Source: JAGWAJ01 sp965215155 (GTDB lineage Bacteria; Acidobacteriota; Vicinamibacteria; Vicinamibacterales; UBA8438). From it: 64,000 nucleotides of DNA. Every line of letters begins with the position of its first letter. Positions within the stretch are counted from its first letter, which is position 1. Below are positions 63,805 to 64,000 of this stretch, in pieces. The translations under genes and the position numbers were made by a program. The notes under the pieces were generated by a model. The model saw only the letters and a program-made list of their open reading frames with translations. It was not told where the DNA came from and did no database searches. The stretch is from positions 62,001 through 126,000 of the forward strand of contig CBDCCY010000001.1 of NCBI GenBank assembly GCA_965215155.1, given 5' to 3'.

Positions 63805-64000
63805 ATGGACCTCAGCGGCAAGGTGGCGCTCGTAGCGGGCGGTGCGCGGATGGGGGAGGCCCTGGCCGCTCGGTTGGCCGGGCGTGGAACGGGCGTCGCG
63901 GTCTCGTACCGCCGCTCGCGGGAGGCGGCGGAGCGGGCCGTGCAGGCCGCACGCGCCCGCGGCGGCTCCGCCACGGCCCTGCGTGCCGATCTCACGAGCC
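63805..64000 (+). CDS. Short-chain dehydrogenase/reductase, cut by the window end
   Basis: From ATG 63805 the frame reads MDLSGKVALVAGGARMGEAL, the Rossmann entry of SDR enzymes (the usual TGxxxGxG appears as AGGARMGEA), then VSYRRSREAAERAV and ALRADLTS at the edge. The rest lies outside the window. NAD(P)-dependent reduction of an unknown substrate is expected. Confidence 0.75.
   Translation, partial: MDLSGKVALVAGGARMGEALAARLAGRGTGVAVSYRRSREAAERAVQAARARGGSATALRADLTS

Overview
The window is GC-rich bacterial DNA with long, tightly packed genes. The gene content fits an acidobacterium: secreted quinoproteins and cytochromes c, TolB-type beta-propellers, tricorn-like S41 proteases, Tat-exported dehydrogenases, TonB-independent secreted hydrolases, and the C-terminal remnant of an ADOP/MacB-type permease. 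A Vicinamibacteria-like or marine/symbiotic member is my inference; there is no rRNA or other marker in the window to prove it. No tRNA, rRNA or CRISPR array was seen.

Layout. 1-720 is the 3' part of an IS630-family element, followed by a P4-type tyrosine integrase (765-1997, minus). 2143-13078 holds catabolic and secreted proteins: a PQQ/heme dehydrogenase, a PD40 propeller protein, a tricorn-like protease split by an in-frame TAG, and a heme/virginiamycin-lyase-like propeller, with several decayed fragments between them. 13163-19139 looks like a defence or conflict island: a DUF559-type nuclease, a winged-helix protein, a long gene joining an AAA ATPase to a HerA-like ATPase (disrupted by two compensating indels), an orphan Phd-like antitoxin and a MazF toxin with its antitoxin. 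19275-23967 has a secreted amidase, a frameshifted RseP/site-2 protease and a cyclase-family hydrolase. 24008-30922 is a minus-strand cluster (cupin, amidohydrolase, Tat flavoprotein, repeat-rich Ig-like protein, diheme cytochrome c). A second, complete IS630 copy (24592-25749) lies inside the cytochrome gene; removing it and one TA restores the reading frame exactly.

30978-34857 contains a permease remnant, a TmrB-like kinase, two VapBC modules and a succinate-semialdehyde dehydrogenase. 34960-48296 is mostly core metabolism: NADP glutamate dehydrogenase, an aldo/keto reductase, an esterase, adjacent and overlapping gltX and glnS, a Fic protein, a DinB protein, an MDR reductase, a YfcC-type carrier and a TlpA-like thioredoxin. 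48449-56614 is a tripartite RND efflux operon with its TetR regulator. Its adaptor protein carries an unusual C-terminal extension with two TolB_N/FlgO-like modules. 58163-63123 is a periplasmic molybdenum hydroxylase operon (Tat-exported 2Fe-2S subunit, molybdopterin subunit, FAD subunit, membrane cytochrome b) closed by a 15-bp perfect hairpin. The window ends in the start of an SDR gene.

Several genes carry single-base indels, often in G/C runs (rseP, the AAA-HerA gene, the second vapC), and one carries a CAG-to-TAG-like stop. These may be real decay or consensus errors of a long-read assembly; raw reads would decide.
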